Made by a program: the position numbers and the translations under genes. The notes below the pieces were generated by a model that saw nothing but the letters and a program-made list of their open reading frames with translations, did no database searches and was not told the origin of the DNA. This document shows, one piece after another, positions 6,210 to 9,668 of a DNA stretch of 9,668 nucleotides; within the stretch, counting starts at the first letter, position 1, and the number at the start of each line of letters is the position of its first letter. This stretch comes from Sulfurimonadaceae bacterium. Its GTDB lineage: Bacteria > Campylobacterota > Campylobacteria > Campylobacterales > Sulfurimonadaceae. The stretch covers positions 1 to 9,668 of the forward strand of contig JAUWRZ010000051.1 of assembly GCA_030610325.1 (NCBI GenBank), written 5' to 3'.

Positions 6210-7551
6210 GTTGAAGGTACTCTGGCAACCGCTCTCTGGCTTCGACATCATGAAGCTCTTCTGTCTCACGTATCAGATGGGTCTGACCCTGCATATCTAT
6301 CAAGACTACAGAGGGACGGTAACGGATGAACTGCATCCACTGTGTCACACTGTACGCACCGACTGGTGAGATGACCATCTTCGACCCACGTTTGAGACGG
6401 GGCAGCATCACACTCTCATCGATCACATCGATGTTCATACACAGGGGACCATTTACCAATGCAGGTTCCATCATACCGTCTTGTCGCTCAGTAAGCTCAA
6501 GATCATATTTGAACCAAAAAGCAGTATAGAGAAGGTTCACCCCTGCATCCATGATGTAGTTTCGCCTGCCATCGGGAAGACGTTTGGTACCCGTCATGGT
6601 CGTGATAAGATAACCTGCCTCATCGATGAGATGGCGACCGGTCTCAAGATAGAGCCTTGGATAGTTCCCATGCTCTAAGTGCTCATAGAGTGCCGAGGTG
6701 ATCGCCTCCGCATAATCATCAATACTCGGGACCACGACTTCCGGCGGCTGATAGATCCCTTTCAGGTGTGCTTTCGAAGCAAACCCGCCACCCACATCCA
6801 GATAGGTGATGATGTAGTCAGTATGCGCCTCGATCTCTTTCATCAACAGCACCATCTTTGTCGTCTGCATCTTATAGGCATTCGTATCGAGCATAAAGGT
6901 CCCGATATGTGAATGCAGACCATTTAGGTCAAGCTTTCCCCCCGCTTCTATACGTCGTACCGCATCCATCGCCTGACCACTTTCGATGTTAAACCCAAAC
7001 CGGCTCCACTGCGGCTCGATCCCAATATCCATGTTTAGACGAATAGCGACCGGTATCGTCATCCCAAGCTCATCAGCGACCTTCTCAAGATCACTGATCT
7101 CATCAAAGGTATCTATGTGGATCTTCGCACCCTCTGAGGCTGCGGTCTTTAAAGAGTCATAAGGTTTATAGGGACCGTTATAGATGATATCTTTACCTTC
7201 AATACCAAACTTTCGAGCCTTCTCATACTCAAACTCACTCACCACTTCTGCGATAGCACCCTCTTGATGAAAGACTGAGCAGATGGCCTGAAGATAGTTG
7301 GTCTTGTAACTCCATCCAAACTGCACGTTAGGATAACGTGAACTAAAAGCCTCATAAGCTTCTTTGTAAAGCTTACGCATCTTTTGCTCACTAAAGACAA
7401 AGAGAGGAGAGCCGTACTCATCACTCAATGCATGGATGTCTACACCATCGATATCCTTACGGATCTTCTGCTGCATGGAGGGCAAGCCAGCCTTACTCAT
7501 GGAACTCTCTATCTTGATGATCGTCGGACTCTCATATGGCTTCTTACCCAC
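6202..7551 (-). CDS. Fold-type III PLP-dependent decarboxylase, diaminopimelate decarboxylase-like
   Basis: A 449-residue cytoplasmic enzyme of the alanine-racemase/DAP-decarboxylase fold. The PLP lysine is Lys83 (YKTNY); the barrel continues with HSHIG (213-217) and GGGF (254-257) for phosphate binding. ETGR (303-306) replaces the usual EPGR, and Cys371 in GPLC is the partner-subunit cysteine. Tyr400 (GAY) is kept, but the segment after it (FIRYRP) departs from housekeeping DAP decarboxylases, so the substrate is probably another amino acid or a conjugated one. The first 25 residues precede the fold and carry YESPTI (6-11), a leader-like Y-x-x-P-x-I motif. The start is GTG, with AGGAG 6 bases upstream, overlapping the ATP-grasp gene by 8 bases. 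Its end overlaps the transporter gene by 8 bases. A separate lysA elsewhere is expected but not visible here. Confidence 0.88.
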   Translation of the reverse strand: MGKKPYESPTIIKIESSMSKAGLPSMQQKIRKDIDGVDIHALSDEYGSPLFVFSEQKMRKLYKEAYEAFSSRYPNVQFGWSYKTNYLQAICSVFHQEGAIAEVVSEFEYEKARKFGIEGKDIIYNGPYKPYDSLKTAASEGAKIHIDTFDEISDLEKVADELGMTIPVAIRLNMDIGIEPQWSRFGFNIESGQAMDAVRRIEAGGKLDLNGLHSHIGTFMLDTNAYKMQTTKMVLLMKEIEAHTDYIITYLDVGGGFASKAHLKGIYQPPEVVVPSIDDYAEAITSALYEHLEHGNYPRLYLETGRHLIDEAGYLITTMTGTKRLPDGRRNYIMDAGVNLLYTAFWFKYDLELTERQDGMMEPALVNGPLCMNIDVIDESVMLPRLKRGSKMVISPVGAYSVTQWMQFIRYRPSVVLIDMQGQTHLIRETEELHDVEARERLPEYLQHE

Positions 7552-8590
7552 GGCTCTCTCCTTGTGTCGCCAGATGACTCAGGTCTGATACATCGGCTAT
7601 TGTCTCATAGGTGTAACGTATCATCATCTTGCCTGCAGTATACTCTGATGATCGGTCGACCTCTTTACCTTGGACAAAGTCCACCATCCTCTGCGGCAGG
7701 TTGATACCCAGAGCCGTAGCAAAATAGACCCAGGCTGGAAAACGGGGGTTTATCTCGATCATATAGATCCGGTCACCATCGACCATACACTCCAGCTCAA
7801 ACGGCCCCTTCCATGAGGTCTGTTCGACAAACTTTCCTGCAATAGCCAACAACTGCTTATGCCCGATAGAGACACCGTTCCAGAACTTTCCCAGTGCAGT
7901 CGTCGTCATCTTCTTTGCCGCTACCAATCCTAAAGTACCGCCCTCTCCATCACCTACACCGACGACATTAAGCTCTTCACCATGGACAAGTTCCTGGACT
8001 AAGATGGGATAACCCCACTCATTGGCGATCTGGGTGAAACGCAAGATCGCATCAGGCAGGTTTTGAACGATGTAGGCTTTATAGTAGTTCCCTTTTACGA
8101 CTGCAGGGAAGTCAACGATTTTCAGTGCTTTTCTCAGATCATCGATGCTAAAGACCTTATGCGTCTGCGGGTAACTGATGCCAAGCTTCTCTGACACAGC
8201 TTCAAGATGCTCTTTTGCACGGAGATCAAACTGTGCCTGTGTCGGTAAAAAACTCTTTATACCATCTTGAGCCAGTTCAGCCTGATACCTGATGTAAAGT
8301 GGAAGCTCGGCATCAAGGTTGGGGATGATCATATCCAGGCCGCTTTGCTCTTTGATCTTCTTCAGATGCATAGAGATCGCTTCCCACCCTTTGTTTGGAT
8401 AAGGGAGTATGTAACTCTTATCGATCACAAAACCCATATAGTTACCGGGATCTTGGATATCATAACTCAGGCCGATCGTGGTGATAGATGCGTCTGAGTC
8501 TTTGAGACTGCGTGCCACTCCTATGCCCGGACCAGGGTTATCAGTGTCGTTGATACCGCTTAATGCTATCTTCAACTCTTTTTTGACCAT
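7544..8590 (-). CDS. ATP-grasp ligase of unknown specificity
   Basis: A 348-residue enzyme resembling short carbamoyl-phosphate-synthase-like ATP-grasp proteins. It has an N-terminal Rossmann-like pre-ATP-grasp domain with PGPGIGVARSLK (19-30), then the ATP-grasp core: Lys166 in FPAVVKG, the adenine-binding segment VQELVHGEE (198-206), Glu265/Glu267, and the metal-binding E-x-N-P-R motif (279-283) continuing as FPAW. Such enzymes join a carboxylate, through an acyl-phosphate, to an amine or thiol. With a decarboxylase directly downstream and a PqqD-like protein directly upstream, it probably ligates an amino acid or acts on a peptide; the substrate is not readable from sequence. It starts 1 base after the PqqD-like stop with no strong ribosome site, so translation is probably coupled. 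It ends overlapping the decarboxylase start by 8 bases. Confidence 0.9.
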   Translation of the reverse strand: MVKKELKIALSGINDTDNPGPGIGVARSLKDSDASITTIGLSYDIQDPGNYMGFVIDKSYILPYPNKGWEAISMHLKKIKEQSGLDMIIPNLDAELPLYIRYQAELAQDGIKSFLPTQAQFDLRAKEHLEAVSEKLGISYPQTHKVFSIDDLRKALKIVDFPAVVKGNYYKAYIVQNLPDAILRFTQIANEWGYPILVQELVHGEELNVVGVGDGEGGTLGLVAAKKMTTTALGKFWNGVSIGHKQLLAIAGKFVEQTSWKGPFELECMVDGDRIYMIEINPRFPAWVYFATALGINLPQRMVDFVQGKEVDRSSEYTAGKMMIRYTYETIADVSDLSHLATQGESRG

Positions 8591-8591
8591 C

Positions 8592-8831
8592 TCAGTCGAC
8601 CAGTCTAAACGATTTCAGCTGCTTGATAAAATCCAGGACATCAGTGAGGCTGTCAAGTGCCTCGACATCATACATCTCACTCAACGCCTCAGCGATCTCA
8701 CGTTCATGTTTACCTGCTTTGAGTGCTTTGATGATCTCTACTGCCGTCGCATTGAGGGTAAAACTCTCACCACTCATAGGATCAAAGGCAAAACCTGTAT
8801 CGTTGATAGCCATCATCTCTACTCTACTCAT
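8592..8831 (-). CDS. PqqD-like small protein (RRE-type peptide-binding fold)
   Basis: 79 residues from the ATG at 8831. GFAFDPMSGESFTLN (13-27), followed by a helix with AVEIIKAL, then EIAEAL and VLDFIKQL, matches the PqqD/RiPP-recognition-element pattern: an N-terminal beta-sheet and a three-helix bundle. Known members bind leader peptides and hand them to modifying enzymes; others are poorly understood. No radical SAM gene or obvious precursor peptide is visible here, so its client may be one of the operon's own proteins. A GTG one codon earlier (8834) is possible, but GGAG at 8840-8837 lies 5 bases before the ATG and only 2 before the GTG, so I take the ATG. It is the first gene of the operon, directly behind the promoter at 8890-8858. 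Confidence 0.85.
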   Translation of the reverse strand: MSRVEMMAINDTGFAFDPMSGESFTLNATAVEIIKALKAGKHEREIAEALSEMYDVEALDSLTDVLDFIKQLKSFRLVD

Positions 8832-8857
8832 CACAACTCCATTAGTGTATTATTGTT

Positions 8858-8890
8858 ATTATATGGCTCATACCATTAATGCAGTGTTAA
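8858..8890 (-). promoter_or_regulatory. Putative operator and -10 element of the eight-gene operon
   Basis: On the minus strand, TTAACACT (8890-8883) and TTAATGGT (8879-8872) form a direct repeat with an 11-base period. After 8 bases comes a consensus TATAAT (8863-8858). A start near 8851 gives a leader of about 20 bases before the PqqD-like ATG at 8831. The first half-site is formed by the last sense codons of the upstream lipoprotein gene. Half-site, period and spacing equal those at 30-62 on the + strand. I infer binding by the operon's own OmpR-family regulator. Confidence 0.6.
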
Positions 8891-9499
8891 GGGGTGCTGT
8901 TCTCTGCACTCATCTTCAAGCCACTGCGTCAACTCAAGTTCAAACTTCCCTGTCCCCTGACTCCATGCCAAGACAGCGTTCTCGACATCTCCAGGCATCT
9001 CCGTCACTCTATAAGTAAACCTTTTCTGAGCAAGAAGAGCCCGGCTGTACTGATCTACCAACACCGCATAGAGTCTTAGCACTGTATCTGCACTGCCATC
9101 ATCTGCTATCTGCTGCTCCATCTCTTCAAGCCGTACTTCCAGTAACCACTCATCTTTAGCCAGAGACTTATAGGGGATGACACCTTTATATAACTCACTG
9201 TCTGTCACAGCCTGTTCGATCAGTTGCTGTAACTGATCCGTTGGTGTCTCTTCCCAGCGAGCTCGCGTGTAGCGGTAGCGTCTGTTATGTCCATCACTGT
9301 AGAAGATACTCGTACTTTTGAGCCATTTAGGACTCTGTATCAACGCTACACGGATGACACGCTCACGACACCCCTGTTCAGAAGAGCTCACGACCTCCAT
9401 TCGTGTGTCCAGATGATAACTCACTGACGGCGGCACCTCTCTCGTCAATGAACAAGCACTAAAGAACAGCATGATCCCAGCCAGTAATAACGCTCTCAT
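8876..9499 (-). CDS. ABC-transport auxiliary lipoprotein, PqiC/DUF330-like
   Basis: A 207-residue protein with a lipoprotein signal peptide: hydrophobic 3-13 and a lipobox FSAC with the lipidated Cys16. The body has the layout of the ABC_trans_aux (DUF330, PqiC) family: an early YHLDT strand, repeated I/V-R-V-A and W-L-K-S elements, a helix around LQQLIEQAV, and a C-terminal helix with AVLAWSQGTGKFELELTQWL. Members work with MCE (MlaD/PqiB) proteins and an ABC permease and ATPase in lipid movement between membranes. It starts with ATGA overlapping the MCE gene's stop by 4 bases, with GGGAGAG just upstream. It is probably the last gene of that operon. No terminator is visible before the next gene, so read-through into the PqqD-like operon is possible. 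Confidence 0.85.
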   Translation of the reverse strand: MRALLLAGIMLFFSACSLTREVPPSVSYHLDTRMEVVSSSEQGCRERVIRVALIQSPKWLKSTSIFYSDGHNRRYRYTRARWEETPTDQLQQLIEQAVTDSELYKGVIPYKSLAKDEWLLEVRLEEMEQQIADDGSADTVLRLYAVLVDQYSRALLAQKRFTYRVTEMPGDVENAVLAWSQGTGKFELELTQWLEDECREQHPLTLH

Positions 9500-9668
9500 C
9501 TTCTCTCTCCCGGACCCACCATCGGTGGTCGATGTTCAAACAAAATATCTGAGGGACTCTCACCATAACGGACAAGTATCTGGTTGAGTAAGATCAGGCT
9601 CTCTTGCATATCATGCATAGTCATCTCAAATTGACGCATCCCCGGCCCTACATGCTCTTTGACACTGT
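9496..9668 (-). CDS. MCE/MlaD-family protein, C-terminal end only
   Basis: The open frame enters from the right edge of the window and ends with a TGA at 9498-9496; the last 56 residues are visible. They show a helix-like stretch (MRQFEMTMHDMQESLILLNQ) followed by the tail YGESPSDILFEHRPPMVGPGE. A P-S-D-I-L-F...GPGE ending is typical of MCE (MlaD/PqiB-like) substrate-binding proteins after their C-terminal helix. The following lipoprotein of the PqiC type supports this strongly. The ATP-binding and permease genes would be expected beyond the window. Not in the supplied list of long frames because it is partial; read directly from the sequence. Confidence 0.75.
   Translation of the reverse strand, partial: SVKEHVGPGMRQFEMTMHDMQESLILLNQILVRYGESPSDILFEHRPPMVGPGERR

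Noticed and set aside
6210..6269. Extended N-terminus (GTG at 6269) for the transporter-peptidase gene
   Set aside because: The extra 20 residues overlap the decarboxylase coding sequence in another frame and look unlike a UT start. The ATGs at 6209 or 6194 fit the overlap pattern of the operon better.
8592..8831. PQQ biosynthesis or a standard radical-SAM RiPP cluster
   Set aside because: Only the PqqD-like fold is present; there is no PqqA-like precursor, no radical SAM gene with a CxxxCxxC motif, and no other pqq gene in the window.

Overview
The window looks like a chromosomal segment from a Campylobacterota bacterium, most likely near Sulfurovum or Sulfurimonas. This rests on protein style (Lys/Glu/Ile/Tyr-rich, single-domain envelope proteins), tightly overlapping genes, promoters with a good -10 but no clear -35, and a moderate GC content judged by eye. 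The genus is an inference. There are no rRNA or tRNA genes, insertion sequences or CRISPR arrays.

Layout. One gene reads on the + strand at the left: a Tat-exported, ferritin-like DUF2202 protein (96-695). A 266-base convergent gap (696-961) holds strong nested inverted repeats and a terminator-like hairpin. Everything else is on the minus strand. Reading right to left, the window opens with the 3' end of an MCE/MlaD-type lipid-transport gene (9668-9496) and its partner auxiliary lipoprotein (9499-8876). A compact eight-gene operon follows: a PqqD-like small protein, an ATP-grasp ligase, a fold-type III PLP decarboxylase, a urea-transporter/M23-peptidase fusion, an outer-membrane beta-barrel, a secreted TPR protein, an OmpR-family response regulator and a histidine kinase (8831-962). 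Junctions are -4 to -11 overlaps or gaps of 1 to 11 bases, which implies one transcript and translational coupling.

How the genes may work together. The operon spans every compartment: two cytoplasmic enzymes plus a peptide-chaperone-like protein, an inner-membrane channel with an attached metallopeptidase-like domain, a periplasmic TPR protein, an outer-membrane barrel and its own two-component system. I infer a pathway that makes or modifies a small amide or amine compound, or a peptide-linked one, and moves it across or into the envelope. I do not recognise this as a described system, and the substrate is unknown.

The most useful hidden signal is a shared promoter architecture. Upstream of both the DUF2202 gene and the eight-gene operon there is a TTAACACT-type direct repeat with 11-base phasing, followed after exactly 8 bases by a -10 hexamer. 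This fits two sites of one OmpR-family regulator, most simply the one encoded in the operon. It would place the DUF2202 gene in the same regulon and make the operon autoregulated.
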